Of a stretch of 54,346 nt of DNA, positions 24,897 through 34,662 are shown piece by piece (position 1 is the stretch's first letter; every line of letters begins with the position of its first letter). The notes under the pieces were generated by a model. That model had not been told where the DNA came from. It made no database searches and worked only from the letters and a program-made list of their open reading frames with translations. A program made the translations under genes and the position numbers. Source of the stretch: an uncultured bacterium (lineage in GTDB: Bacteria > Bacillota > Clostridia > Lachnospirales > Lachnospiraceae); the NCBI GenBank assembly GCA_905214955.1, contig CAJMON010000013.1:1-54346 (forward strand), read 5' to 3'.

Positions 24897-27116
24897 ATGC
24901 GAAAATGTCAGATTTTTCAGAACACAAAAGAAGGTGCACCAGAACTGGGAAGTGCAGGCGCGCCCATTCTGGAAGTGGACGGCCTGCTGTTTAAAGACCT
25001 TGCAGGAACTGGAGAACTGCTTCCTTATGAGGACTGGCGGCTGGACGCCAAGACCCGTGCAAAAGATCTGGCATCCAGGTTGTCTGTGGAGGAGATTGCA
25101 GGCCTGATGATGTATTCACCCCACCAGATGGTGCCGGCAATGCCAGGAGGCCATTTTGCAGCTACCTACGGTGGAAAAAATTTCCCGGAAAGTGGAAAAG
25201 ATCCCTGGGAAATGTCCGACCAGCAGAAAGTATTTTTAAAAGACGACCATGTGCGCCACGTTCTGGTGTTAAAACAGCAGGATGCCAGGATAGCAGCGAA
25301 ATGGAACAACGAGATGCAGGCTTACACAGAGGCCCTTCCATGGGGCATTCCCATCAATTTTTCCAGCGATCCAAGACATGGGGCAGGAGGAGCTGGTGCA
25401 GAATTTAAGAGCGGTGGAAGCGATGTGTCTAAATGGCCGGAGGGCCTTGGCATTGCAGCCTGCTTCTCAGACGAAGTGTGTGAAAAATTCAGTGAAGCAG
25501 TTTCGGCAGAATACCGTGCCCTTGGCATTACCACAGCCCTGTCCCCACAGGTAGACCTGGCCACAGAGCCCAGATGGATGCGGTTTGAGGATACTTTCGG
25601 CACCGATCCGGACCAGGTGGCAAGGCTTGGAAAGATTTACTGTGACGGACTGCAGACTACCAAAGGAACCAAGGACGGATGGGGAAAAGACAGCGTGTGC
25701 GCCATGGCAAAACACTGGCCGGGAGGCGGCCCCTGCGAGGCGGGAAGAGATGCCCACTATGCATTTGGAAAATATGCAGTGTATCCTGGTGAGAACTTTG
25801 CGGATCATGTAAAACCCTTTACAGAAGGCGTTTTTCAGCTGGATGGCCCCACAGGCTGTGCATCGGCAGTGATGCCTTATTATACTGTGTCCTGGAACCG
25901 GGACGAAAAAGATCATCAGAACGTGGGAAATTCCTACAGCCATTATTTGATTCATGATCTGCTCCGGGAAAAATATGGTTACGATGGCGTGGTGTGTACC
26001 GACTGGGGCATTACCGCAGATCCCAGTCCGGAAATGGATTCCTTTGGAAGCCGGTGCTATGGCGTGGAAAACCTTTCCGAGGCAGAACGGCATCTGCGGG
26101 CCATTGAAAATGGCGTGGATCAGTTTGGAGGCAATTCTGATATGCGGCCCATTCTGGAGGCATACCGCATTGGATGCGAAAAAGTGGGAGAAGAAGCCAT
26201 GCGCCGCAGATTTGAGGAGTCTGCAGTACGGCTTCTGAAAAGTATATTCCGGTGCGGCCTTTTTGAAAATCCCTATCTGGATCCGGAAGAGAGCTGCCGG
26301 ATTGTAGGAAGGGAAGATTTCTGCAGAGAAGGCTATGAGGCCCAGAAAAAGTCTGTGGTTCTCCTGAAAAACAAAGGCATTCTGCCTGTCATCCAGGAAG
26401 AGGGCCAGCCCAAGAAGAAAGTGTACATTCCAGAGCGGGTCATCAAAGCACGGAAAAATTTCTTCCGCGGAATGACTCCGGAACAGAAAGACCAGCCGGT
26501 AAGCAGGGAGCTTGCAGAAAAGCATTTTGCATGGGCCAATACGCCAGAAGAAGCTGATTTTGCCATGATTTTTATTGAAAGTCCGCTTTCTGACGGCTAC
26601 TCTGCCGAAGATGCGGCGAGGGGTGGAAACGGTTATCTGCCCATTTCCCTGCAGTACCGGCCGTATACCGCAGAAGCGGCCAGGGAAGAGAGCATTGCCG
26701 GAGGAGATTTCCGGGAAGTCTCTGCGAACCGGAGCTATAAGGGAAAGACCAACACAGCAGCTAACGAAAGAGATCTGGATTTGATTCTGGAAACCAGAAA
26801 GGCTATGCCGGACAAACCGCTGATTGTCTGCCTGCGGATGCATAATCCAACCGTTTTGAAAGAACTGGAGCCCTATGCGGATGCCATTGTCATTGACTTT
26901 GGAGTGCAGAAAGAAGTGCTGTTGGAGCTTGCCGGAGGACTGTTTGAGCCGTCCGGAAGACTTCCGGTGCAGATGCCTTTGGACATGGAGACCGTGGAAA
27001 AGCACTGCGAAGATAAGCCCTTTGACATGAAAGTCTATGTAGATGAGGAAGGCCATGCCTATGACTATGGATATGGCATGAACTGGAAAGGAGTCTTAAA
27101 ACCCCATTGCCGTTAG
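24897..27116 (+). CDS. Glycoside hydrolase family 3 (beta-glucosidase/xylosidase type)
   Basis: 739 residues, no signal peptide. The GH3 N-terminal barrel includes IPINFSSDPRHG, MAKHWPGGGP and GYDGVVCTDWGIT, where Asp near residue 369 is the expected nucleophile. The (alpha/beta)6 sandwich follows, with KKSVVLLKNKGILPV, and the C-terminus ends in an acidic VDEEGHAYDYGYGM. The second-domain acid/base Glu is not obvious by eye. ATG follows GGGAGG. Likely hydrolyses terminal beta-linked glucose or xylose. Its end overlaps the helicase gene by 10 bases, although the functions are unrelated. Confidence 0.92.
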   Translation: MRKCQIFQNTKEGAPELGSAGAPILEVDGLLFKDLAGTGELLPYEDWRLDAKTRAKDLASRLSVEEIAGLMMYSPHQMVPAMPGGHFAATYGGKNFPESGKDPWEMSDQQKVFLKDDHVRHVLVLKQQDARIAAKWNNEMQAYTEALPWGIPINFSSDPRHGAGGAGAEFKSGGSDVSKWPEGLGIAACFSDEVCEKFSEAVSAEYRALGITTALSPQVDLATEPRWMRFEDTFGTDPDQVARLGKIYCDGLQTTKGTKDGWGKDSVCAMAKHWPGGGPCEAGRDAHYAFGKYAVYPGENFADHVKPFTEGVFQLDGPTGCASAVMPYYTVSWNRDEKDHQNVGNSYSHYLIHDLLREKYGYDGVVCTDWGITADPSPEMDSFGSRCYGVENLSEAERHLRAIENGVDQFGGNSDMRPILEAYRIGCEKVGEEAMRRRFEESAVRLLKSIFRCGLFENPYLDPEESCRIVGREDFCREGYEAQKKSVVLLKNKGILPVIQEEGQPKKKVYIPERVIKARKNFFRGMTPEQKDQPVSRELAEKHFAWANTPEEADFAMIFIESPLSDGYSAEDAARGGNGYLPISLQYRPYTAEAAREESIAGGDFREVSANRSYKGKTNTAANERDLDLILETRKAMPDKPLIVCLRMHNPTVLKELEPYADAIVIDFGVQKEVLLELAGGLFEPSGRLPVQMPLDMETVEKHCEDKPFDMKVYVDEEGHAYDYGYGMNWKGVLKPHCR

Positions 27117-29821
27117 AAGATCTGGTAATTTATCGAAAAAAGATTCCGGAATCAGAGCCGGTTTTCTGCGAATTTCCGCAGTCCCTTCATCCGGAAATTC
27201 AGGAATTTTTAAAAAAACAGAATATTTTGGCTCTGTACAGCCATCAGGCAGAAATGTTTCAGGCTGCAGAAGAAGGAAAACATGTGGTGGCAGCGACACC
27301 TACGGCCAGTGGGAAATCCCTGTGTTTTTATCTTCCGGTGATCAATGAGATCTTAAAAAATCCGTTGTGCCGGGCCATTTTCCTGTATCCCACTAAGGCT
27401 CTGGCGGCAGATCAGTACCGGGCACTGCAGCCATGGATTGCACATTTTGGCAGGGAACGGCTGGATGCCGGGGTTTACGATGGAGATACCACGCCTGCAG
27501 AGCGCAGCCGGATTCGGAAACAGGCCAACATCATTCTCACCAATCCGGACATGTTAAACGGTTCTCTTTTGCCGAACCACAGCCGGTATGGGTTTGATTT
27601 TCTGTTTTCCAATCTGAAATTTGTGGTGCTGGATGAGCTCCATGTGTATCGGGGAGCCTTTGGGTCCCATCTGGCCAATGTGTTTCGCAGACTTTCCAGA
27701 GTGTGCCGGTATTATCACAGCGCACCCCAGTTTCTTGCCAGCTCTGCCACCATTGCAAACCCGGTGGAACTGGCGGAAAAGATCTGCGGGAGGCCTTTTG
27801 TTTCCATTGAAAAGAATGGTGCGGGATCTTCCCAGAAAGAATATGTCCTGATTCAGCCTCCGGCAGTGACGGGAAAGGATCAGAGCTATTATGGCAGGGA
27901 ATCCATTGTGAATGTGACAGCAGAACTGCTTCCGGAGCTGATGGAAAAAGGAGAAAGCTTCATTGCCTTTGCAAAGTCCAGAAAAAATGTGGAAATTATT
28001 TTAAAAGAAACCAGGGATCATCTAAAAGGAGCCGGATTTTTGGGAACGGCAAAGCCGGAACAGATTTCCGGATATCGGGGCGGCTATACGCCCGTGGAGC
28101 GGCGGACCATTGAAAAGAATATGCTTTCCGGAAAGCTCTCCGGCCTTGTCGCCACCAACGCTCTGGAACTGGGAATCGACATTGGAAAACTGTCTGCAGC
28201 AGTGCTGGCAGGATATCCGGGAACGCGGGCATCCTTCTGGCAGCAGGCAGGCCGGGCAGGAAGAAGCAGAAACGGTGGGAAAGGCTACCTGATTTTGGAC
28301 AATCTTCCCATGGACCAGTATATTGCTATGAATCCGGACTGGCTGTTTGGGGGAAGCAGTGAAAATGCCATTGTGGATCCGGACAATCTGCTCATTGAAC
28401 TGGCTCACATCCGTGCAGCAGCGGCGGAACTTCCCCTGTCTTTGGATGATGCGGCACTGTTTCCGGATCTTGGAGAAGTGATTCCGGTTCTGATGAAGAT
28501 GAATGAAGTAAAGAGCATGGGAGGGCGTTTTGCCTGGGCAGGAGGCCAGTATCCAGCAGGAGAATTTTCCATGCGCAACATTGACCAGAATAAGTATCAG
28601 CTCATCAATCAGGAAACCGGGCAGAATATCACGGAAATGGATGAAGAGCAAGCCTTTCATGAGATTCACGAGGGCGCCGTTTATATGCATGACGGGGATT
28701 TTTACCAGGTGGTGAAAATGAACCTGGAAAGCAAGATGGTATATGCAGTGCCGTTTTACGGCAATTATTATACAGTGCCTGGCAGCGAAAGCAACATTCA
28801 GGTGATTCACAGCCAGAAAGAACGGCAGTGGGAGAGGACAAAGCTCCAGTTTGGAGATGTGAATGTGGCAGATTTTGTTTACATGTACAAAAAGCTGCAG
28901 TTCCACAACCATCAGAATCTGGGATTTGAGCAGCTTTCACAGCCGCTGATCAAAAGCTATGACACGGAAGCGGCCTGGTTAAAGCTTCCGGAAAATGTGG
29001 TGCGGGTTTATCGAAATCTTCTTCAGCCAGATGGAAATGGCCGGTTTGTGCGGAATAATCATTTCCAGGGGCTGGCATTTGCGCTGAAAAATGCGGCGCT
29101 GATGATTACCATGACAGAAAAAGAAGACATTGGAACGGCAGTTTCCACCAATGCCCTGGAACTTTCCGGAATGACGGACAGTGAAGTGCTGTTTTATTTT
29201 TATGACCATTACGTGGGCGGTCTTGGATTTTCCGAGAAGATTTATGACCTGATTCCGCAGGTGGTGGAACAGGCAGTGCGCATGGTATCCGGCTGTCCGT
29301 GTAAGGACGGGTGTGCGGCTTGTGTGGGAGACCAGCATTTGGACAAAAGCCTGGTGCTGTGGGGTCTGAAAAATCTTCTGGAAGAGTCGGATCCCCCGGA
29401 GGGCACCAAGGTAGTGAAGTGGGCCGAAACCAAATGGAGAGAAAAAGAATTCCGCTTTCAGGAACTGCCGGAGAAATGGGAAGTATTCTGCAAAAGGGCA
29501 GGCGGAGACGGGGAAACCTTTGGTACGTTTTTTGAGAAGGCTGTCCGCACAGAGACGGAAGGAACTGTTTTGAAGCTGTTTGTAAAGGAAGCGTTTTATG
29601 TGGGCTGGGCAGGAATGCCGGAGAACCGGAAAAACCTGGAGAACATTGTAAGCTATTATGCAGAAGTGCCGCCGGGATTTCGGATTGCCATTTTGCAGCT
29701 GCCAGAGGAACTGAAAAACGCAGGAATTTCCAGGGAGGAACTGTCCGGCCGGGAAAAGCAGGAGAAGATTCTCAGGCGTTACCAGACACTGACCGGAGGA
29801 GAAGACCATGGAGCTGAATGA
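27107..29821 (+). CDS. mrfA: MrfA-like DEAD/DEAH-box repair helicase with DUF1998
   Basis: 904 residues. Walker A ATPTASGKS at 63-71, the DELH box in VVLDELHVYRG, SSATIANP, GLVATNALELGIDIGKL and QQAGRAGRSRNGGKG are superfamily 2 motifs. The C-terminal DUF1998 region has the zinc-type cysteines in GCPCKDGCAACVG. Bacillus MrfA (YprA, about 750 residues) acts with the nuclease MrfB in excision of mitomycin adducts. Here about 150 extra residues follow the Cys cluster and contain no motif I know. TTG at 27107 is the apparent start, with AAAGGAG rather far upstream, so the start is uncertain. It overlaps the downstream UvrD-like gene by 14 bases. Confidence 0.88.
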   Translation: MPLEDLVIYRKKIPESEPVFCEFPQSLHPEIQEFLKKQNILALYSHQAEMFQAAEEGKHVVAATPTASGKSLCFYLPVINEILKNPLCRAIFLYPTKALAADQYRALQPWIAHFGRERLDAGVYDGDTTPAERSRIRKQANIILTNPDMLNGSLLPNHSRYGFDFLFSNLKFVVLDELHVYRGAFGSHLANVFRRLSRVCRYYHSAPQFLASSATIANPVELAEKICGRPFVSIEKNGAGSSQKEYVLIQPPAVTGKDQSYYGRESIVNVTAELLPELMEKGESFIAFAKSRKNVEIILKETRDHLKGAGFLGTAKPEQISGYRGGYTPVERRTIEKNMLSGKLSGLVATNALELGIDIGKLSAAVLAGYPGTRASFWQQAGRAGRSRNGGKGYLILDNLPMDQYIAMNPDWLFGGSSENAIVDPDNLLIELAHIRAAAAELPLSLDDAALFPDLGEVIPVLMKMNEVKSMGGRFAWAGGQYPAGEFSMRNIDQNKYQLINQETGQNITEMDEEQAFHEIHEGAVYMHDGDFYQVVKMNLESKMVYAVPFYGNYYTVPGSESNIQVIHSQKERQWERTKLQFGDVNVADFVYMYKKLQFHNHQNLGFEQLSQPLIKSYDTEAAWLKLPENVVRVYRNLLQPDGNGRFVRNNHFQGLAFALKNAALMITMTEKEDIGTAVSTNALELSGMTDSEVLFYFYDHYVGGLGFSEKIYDLIPQVVEQAVRMVSGCPCKDGCAACVGDQHLDKSLVLWGLKNLLEESDPPEGTKVVKWAETKWREKEFRFQELPEKWEVFCKRAGGDGETFGTFFEKAVRTETEGTVLKLFVKEAFYVGWAGMPENRKNLENIVSYYAEVPPGFRIAILQLPEELKNAGISREELSGREKQEKILRRYQTLTGGEDHGAE

Positions 29822-31613
29822 GAACCAGAGAGAAGCGGTGGAAGATGAAAGCAGTGCCTGCCTGGTGAAAGCCAATGTGGGAAGCGGAAAGACCACGGTT
29901 CTGATTGAAAAAATCCGGTATCTTCATGAGAAAAAGAAAATTCCCATGGAGGAAATGCTGGTGCTGACTTTTACCAACCGGGCAGCAGATGAGATCCGGG
30001 AGCGCCTGGAAGCGGGAAGTCTGCATACGGAAGGGGAAACCCACTGGTATGGAACCTTTCACAGCATTGCCAAGTCTCTTCTTGAACAGGTACTGCCTAT
30101 TGAGGAGCTGGGCTATCAGCGGAATTTTACCATCTGTCTGCCGGAAGAAGAACTGGAAATGGCAAAGGAGCTGATAAAAGCCAGGGGCCTGAAGATCAAA
30201 TATCCCAACCGGCTGGAGAAACGCCTGGAACAGGCGGGACAGTATCGGAAAGGGCGGCTTCGCAGCCTGAAAGATTACCAGGATGACCTGCTTACATTGG
30301 TGGATCTGGTGAGTGAAGAAAAGAAAAAACAGAATCAGATGTCCTATGAAGACCTGCTGGAAAATACGGTTTCTCTGCTGAAAGCCCATCCGGAAATCCA
30401 CCGTCCATCCTGGATCATTGTGGATGAGGTGCAGGACTGTGACCAGGCCCAGCTGGAGCTGCTTGGCCAGTTAAAAGGAGCAGGCACCAGCCTGTTTGCT
30501 GTGGGAGATCCCAATCAGGTGATTTACAGCTGGAGAGGAAGTGCGTTTAACATTTTCTTCCGTCTGAAACAGGAGTATCAGGCCAGGGAGCTTTCCCTGC
30601 CGGTGAATTACCGGTCTTCCGGGACAATTCTGGCGGCTGCCAGGCGGTTTCAGCAAGGCGGCAGTGTTCTGGAAGGAATCCGGGAAACCGGGGAAAAGAT
30701 TTCTGTGAAAAATCATTATGATCCTTTTCAGGAAGGAGAATACCTGGCAGAAAAATTGGGGAAATTGCACGAAACAGGGGTTCCATGGGAGCAGATGGCG
30801 GTGTTTTACCGGCTTCAGGAACAGTCGGAACTCCTTGAGAAACTGCTGAAAGAGGGTGGAGTTCCCTGTGAAGTGCCTCAGAAAGAAGAAAAAGGCGCAG
30901 AAAGTGCGAAAGCGCATGGCGTGCAGACTGGGGCAGATGGGACAGGTATAGAGCCGGAGGGAGAAGGGAGTGTGGATCCAGCTGGCGGCGGGGTGAAGCT
31001 GATGACCCTCCATGCCTCCAAGGGTCTGGAATTTACCCATGTTTTTATCATTGGAGTGAATGACGGACTTATCCCTTTAAGCGGCGGAAGTGTGGACGCA
31101 AAAGAGGAGGAGCAGCGCCTGTTTTATGTGGGCATGACCAGAGCCAGGGAGTTTCTGGAACTGTCGTATTATACTAATCCTGGAAGAGCCAGAGTGTTTC
31201 CGGGGCCGGGAAGCTATCTGTCCAGAATTCCGGGAAAGCTTATCCGCCAGGAAGATGCAGCTGTGGGGTATCATGAGGATGCGAAAGCCGCAGCCGAGCA
31301 TCTGCAGACCATCAAGAAAATGGTACTGGAGCAGAAAAAAGAGAAGGAGCAGGAGCGGCCACAAGCGCCTGCGCCTGCCGCAGCGGATGCGGCTGGATTC
31401 ATGAGTGCGAAAATGCCGGAAAGCGGACAGGAAGAAGACGGAGCTGAGAAAAAAGATGAAGTTCAGAAAGCCCAGGAAGAGCGCAGAGTCCGGCACGGAA
31501 AATATGGGGAAGGGGTTGTTGTGGGAGAGACCGAAGAGACTCTTACCGTGAAATTTGAAGGGTATGGAGAAAAAGAGCTGATGAAGGCGTTTTCCGGGCT
31601 GGAGGAGATCTGA
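29808..31613 (+). CDS. UvrD/PcrA-like superfamily 1 helicase
   Basis: 601 residues, shorter than PcrA (about 720). Motif I KANVGSGKTT (about 20-29), motif Ia VLTFTNRAADEIRERL, motif II IIVDEVQD, motif III VGDPNQVIYSWRG, motif V LMTLHASKGLEF and motif VI YVGMTRAREFLEL are intact, so it should be a 3'-5' DNA helicase. A Glu/Ala/Lys-rich linker (about 500-550) leads to a C-terminal RHGKYGEGVVVGETEETLTVKF that resembles the Tudor-like RNA polymerase-binding domain of PcrA. ATG follows GGAGGAGA inside mrfA, suggesting translational coupling and a joint repair role. Confidence 0.92.
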   Translation: MELNENQREAVEDESSACLVKANVGSGKTTVLIEKIRYLHEKKKIPMEEMLVLTFTNRAADEIRERLEAGSLHTEGETHWYGTFHSIAKSLLEQVLPIEELGYQRNFTICLPEEELEMAKELIKARGLKIKYPNRLEKRLEQAGQYRKGRLRSLKDYQDDLLTLVDLVSEEKKKQNQMSYEDLLENTVSLLKAHPEIHRPSWIIVDEVQDCDQAQLELLGQLKGAGTSLFAVGDPNQVIYSWRGSAFNIFFRLKQEYQARELSLPVNYRSSGTILAAARRFQQGGSVLEGIRETGEKISVKNHYDPFQEGEYLAEKLGKLHETGVPWEQMAVFYRLQEQSELLEKLLKEGGVPCEVPQKEEKGAESAKAHGVQTGADGTGIEPEGEGSVDPAGGGVKLMTLHASKGLEFTHVFIIGVNDGLIPLSGGSVDAKEEEQRLFYVGMTRAREFLELSYYTNPGRARVFPGPGSYLSRIPGKLIRQEDAAVGYHEDAKAAAEHLQTIKKMVLEQKKEKEQERPQAPAPAAADAAGFMSAKMPESGQEEDGAEKKDEVQKAQEERRVRHGKYGEGVVVGETEETLTVKFEGYGEKELMKAFSGLEEI

Positions 31614-31710
31614 CAGGAGAAACTTATAAGGCAGGGTGTCAGATAAGACGCAATGAAGCTGTATCATACAAAAACAACATGAAACCAGAATGAAAGCAGG
31701 GGGTGCTTAC

Positions 31711-32466
31711 ATGAAAAACAAAGAATTTTATCTGGACTGTGATGGAATTGCGCTGCACGCGAAAATGGATTTCCCGGAGGTGGAAAAGCCAGTGTATCCT
31801 ATGGTGATCGTGATTCATGGCCTTACCGGGCACATGGAGGAGCGGCACATCAAAGGCCTGGCAGCGGCCTGCAATCAGGCAGGATATGCCACTCTACGGG
31901 TGGAACTGTACGGCCACGGAAAGAGCGGCGGGGACTTTAAAAATCATACCATCGCCCACTGGGTATTAGAGATTATGCGGGTGATTGATTATGCAAAATC
32001 ATTGGATTTCGTATCCGATCTGTACCTTACCGGCCATTCCCAGGGCGGTGCTTCTGTGGTGCTGGCAGCTGCGTTAAAAGAGGACTGCTTAAAGGCGCTG
32101 ATTCCTCTGGCACCGGCCATGATGATCAAAGAATATGCCCTTCAGGGAGGATTTCCTGGTTCAGGACCCAATCCGGAAAATCCAGAAGAAGAATTTCTCC
32201 TCTTTGGGGAACGGCCCCTTTCCAACAATTACGTCAAAGTGGCAAAATTCCTTCCCTTTGAGGAAGCCATAAAAAGCTTTAAAAAACCAGTACTTATCGT
32301 CCATGCGGACACCGATGAAATGGTGCCCTTTGTCTATTCCCAGAAGCTTCAGAAAGAGTATGCAGATGCCAGGCTGGTAAACATTCCAGGGGATGACCAC
32401 TGCTTTGATGCCCATCTGGATCAGGTTCTTGAAGCAGTTCTGAAATTTTTGGAGGAGCAGAAGTGA
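31711..32466 (+). CDS. Alpha/beta hydrolase, cinnamoyl/feruloyl esterase-like
   Basis: 251 residues. VIHGLTGHMEERH (oxyanion hole), LTGHSQGGASVVLAA (nucleophile Ser), HADTDEMVPF (Asp) and PGDDHCFDAH (His) form a complete triad. The layout resembles the intracellular cinnamoyl esterases of rumen and gut bacteria (Est1E/LJ0536 type), which release hydroxycinnamates from plant xylan. That specificity is inference from family resemblance. ATG 31711 has GGGGG upstream and is preferred to one 21 bases earlier. A decayed GH42 gene begins on its last base. Confidence 0.85.
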   Translation: MKNKEFYLDCDGIALHAKMDFPEVEKPVYPMVIVIHGLTGHMEERHIKGLAAACNQAGYATLRVELYGHGKSGGDFKNHTIAHWVLEIMRVIDYAKSLDFVSDLYLTGHSQGGASVVLAAALKEDCLKALIPLAPAMMIKEYALQGGFPGSGPNPENPEEEFLLFGERPLSNNYVKVAKFLPFEEAIKSFKKPVLIVHADTDEMVPFVYSQKLQKEYADARLVNIPGDDHCFDAHLDQVLEAVLKFLEEQK

Positions 32467-33586
32467 TGAAGCAGCCTTTATTCGGAGCGGCGTATTATGA
32501 TGAATATATGCCATATGAACGTCTGGAGCAGGACGTAAAGATGATGAAAAAAGCCGGGATCAACGTGGTGCGCATTGCGGAATCCACCTGGAGCACCTGC
32601 GAACCTTAGGAGGGTGTATTCGACTTTTCCCATGTAGAGCGGGTACTGGATGCCATGGAAGCGGCAGGCATTCAGGTGATCATCGGCACACCCACCTATG
32701 CCATTCCTTCCTGGATGGAAAAATCCTATCCGGACATTTTGGCAGAGACAAAAAAAGGAAGAGGCATTTACGGGCCAAGGCAGATCATGGACATTACCCA
32801 TCCGGTGTATTTATTTTATGCAGAGCGGGTAATCCGCAGGCTTATGGAAGTAACGGCTAAACGGAAATGTGTCATCGGTTTTCAGATTGACAATGAGACC
32901 AAATATTATGGCACTGGCATTCCCTTCACAATGCCTGCGAGACTTACTGGAAAGGCGTTTTAAGCCATGATTTCCAGGAAAATGCAGTCTATCGGGAAGC
33001 ATGTGTCATTGGAAAAGAATTTCAAGAAATCGGCAGTCATCTGGTGAATCTGAAAAAGAAAAACGAGGCAGCCATTCTGGTGAGCAACGAAGCGCTGACT
33101 GCCTTGAACTGGTTCCGGATTCAGGCTGGTCCCGGGGAAAAGCCGGGAATTGATTACAACGATGTGGTGCGCTGGCTTTACGATGCCCTTTACAAAAAGA
33201 ACGTGGAATGCGATTTTGTGTGGCCGGAATCGGAAAATCTTTCCAAGTATAAAGCAATTTTTGTGCCGGCGCTGTATGCGGTGCCGGATGAGACCTTGAA
33301 ACGGCTGAACCGTTATGCAGAAGAAGGCGGCACGCTGGTGGTGACTTTTAAAAGCGGGTTTGCCAATGAGTATGTGAAAGTCCATTCCGATGTACAGCCC
33401 CACATTCTGCGGGAAGCCTTAGGGGTTCGCTACGATCAATTTACTTTCCCGAAACACGTTGGGCTGAAAGGCACGTTTGGCGGCGGACAGGCCCGGATTT
33501 TCATGGAGCTGGTGCAGACAGAGGGAGCAGAGGTGCTGGCGGCATATGAACATCCCGCCTGGGGTGTGAAAATCATTGAGGAGTAA
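32466..33586 (+). pseudogene. Decayed GH42 beta-galactosidase
   Basis: The start MKQPLFGAAYYDEYMPYERL and VVRIAESTWSTCEP are GH42-like, then an in-frame TAG (32607-32609) interrupts the expected E-P-x-E-G. The frame resumes through DAMEAAGIQVIIGTPTYAIP to GFQIDNETKYYG, where the acid/base Glu should be, and then shifts frame at about 32930-32965. Sequence restarts at NAVYREACVIGKEFQEIGSH and the trimerisation domain, which stops early at 33586. About 230 residues between the two parts and the whole C-terminus are missing. It carries nonsense, deletion and frameshift damage, so no activity is expected. Confidence 0.88.
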
Positions 33587-33689
33587 TGCTGCGGTATTTT
33601 TTATTGACCCAGACCATAAATCCAAGGCATAAAATCAGCTGCAGAACAGAAGAAAGTTTTGGCTGCCCTGCTTGTGCGCAGAGCCTTGT

Positions 33690-33783
33690 TCCAGTATAAC
33701 GGAATTCTCATGGCACAGGCGGCAGCAGATGTGAGGAGCGCGGGACTGGCACTGTTTTTACTGATAAAAAAGAAAAAACCTTA
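33690..33783 (+). pseudogene. Remnant of a second MATE transporter C-terminus
   Basis: Just before the alarmone synthetase, the frame reads QYNGILMAQAAADVRSAGL and ALFLLIKKKK, resembling the last helix of MepA-type MATE proteins (NGIxxAQPxADxxSAxLAxFLL). No start or upstream part remains. It is in frame with the downstream gene, which could mislead start calling. By-eye similarity only. Confidence 0.42.
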
Positions 33784-33805
33784 TCAACGAATAGGAGGAA
33801 TACAT

Positions 33806-34540
33806 ATGCTTCCGAATCTGGAAGAACTGAAAAAACAAAGACACAGCATTCTGGAACAGAAACGGAACGAGCTTGTACGCCAGAGCCTGCTGTCAGATGA
33901 ATTTATTGAACTGGTTCAGAAAAATAAAAAGCCTTTTGACCTTCTGATGTGCTATTATCAGTGCGCCATCATGGAGGTAGAGACCAAATTTCGGGTGCTG
34001 GATCAGGAATATTCCCTGGAGTATGATCGGAATCCCATTGAGAGCATTAAGACCAGAATAAAATCTTATGAAGGAATTGTAAAAAAAATCCGGAAGAAAA
34101 ACATTCCCATGACAATGGCTGCTATCGAGCAGAATATTACGGACATTGCAGGTGTCAGGGTGATCTGTTCGTTCCCGGAAGACATTTATGAAATCGCAGA
34201 AAGCTTCCTGCGCCAGGACGATGTGTTTTTGATTGAGCGGAAAGATTATATCCAGAATCCCAAGCCCAGCGGCTACCGCAGCCTGCATCTGATTGTGCAG
34301 GTTCCTATCTTCCTGCAGAAGACGAAAAAAATGGTCAATGTGGAAGTACAGCTGCGGACCATTGCCATGGATTTCTGGGCCAGCCTGGAACACAAACTGC
34401 GCTACAAAAAGAACATTCCGGCAGACCAGGAAAAGCTGCTTCAGGAAGAACTGTATGACTGTTCCGTGCAGAGCGCCCAGTTAGATAAGCGGATGCAGGA
34501 AATCCGAAACCAGATCATGAAGACAGGATCAAAAGACTGA
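33806..34540 (+). CDS. relQ: Small alarmone synthetase (RelQ/YjbM-type (p)ppGpp synthetase)
   Basis: 244 residues, only a synthetase domain, without the hydrolase or TGS/ACT regions of Rel. DIAGVRVICSF, NPKPSGYRSLHLIV, VEVQLRTIAMDFWASLEHKLRYKK are the conserved substrate and catalytic blocks. It should transfer pyrophosphate from ATP to GDP or GTP under stress. ATG 33806 follows TAGGAGG; an upstream in-frame ATG at 33659 would add 49 residues that look like transporter debris and is rejected. It is slightly longer than Bacillus RelQ (about 211). Confidence 0.92.
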   Translation: MLPNLEELKKQRHSILEQKRNELVRQSLLSDEFIELVQKNKKPFDLLMCYYQCAIMEVETKFRVLDQEYSLEYDRNPIESIKTRIKSYEGIVKKIRKKNIPMTMAAIEQNITDIAGVRVICSFPEDIYEIAESFLRQDDVFLIERKDYIQNPKPSGYRSLHLIVQVPIFLQKTKKMVNVEVQLRTIAMDFWASLEHKLRYKKNIPADQEKLLQEELYDCSVQSAQLDKRMQEIRNQIMKTGSKD

Positions 34541-34581
34541 AAGAAGTTGACAAGTGCAGTACAGATAGGACACCATGGTAT

Positions 34582-34662
34582 CAGATAATATATAAAGATT
34601 TTATCTGTGCCGTCCAGGATGGGCGGCGCAGATAGGAAGTCCGGTAAGAATCCGGCACTTCT
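34582..34662 (+). other. Hairpin cluster between relQ and yitT
   Basis: The 229-base gap between the relQ and yitT stop codons carries successive stems: CAGATAA/TTATCTG (34582-34607), GTGCCGTCC with GGGCGGCGC (34607-34629, two wobbles), CCGG/CCGG around TAAGAAT and an overlapping CCGGCAC/GTGCTGG ending near 34660. TTGACA occurs at 34547-34552 but no good -10 is seen. It is neither a recognisable riboswitch nor a typical terminator, as no T run follows. Confidence 0.3.

Noticed and set aside
25467..27056. Reverse-strand open frame of 529 codons inside the GH3 gene
   Set aside because: It lies fully antisense to a well-supported GH3 gene, has no ribosome binding site or family motif, and its Cys/Phe/His-rich composition is typical of an antisense shadow.
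33659..33805. 49-residue N-terminal extension of the alarmone synthetase
   Set aside because: It lacks a ribosome binding site, whereas ATG 33806 has TAGGAGG, and the extension looks like transporter debris.
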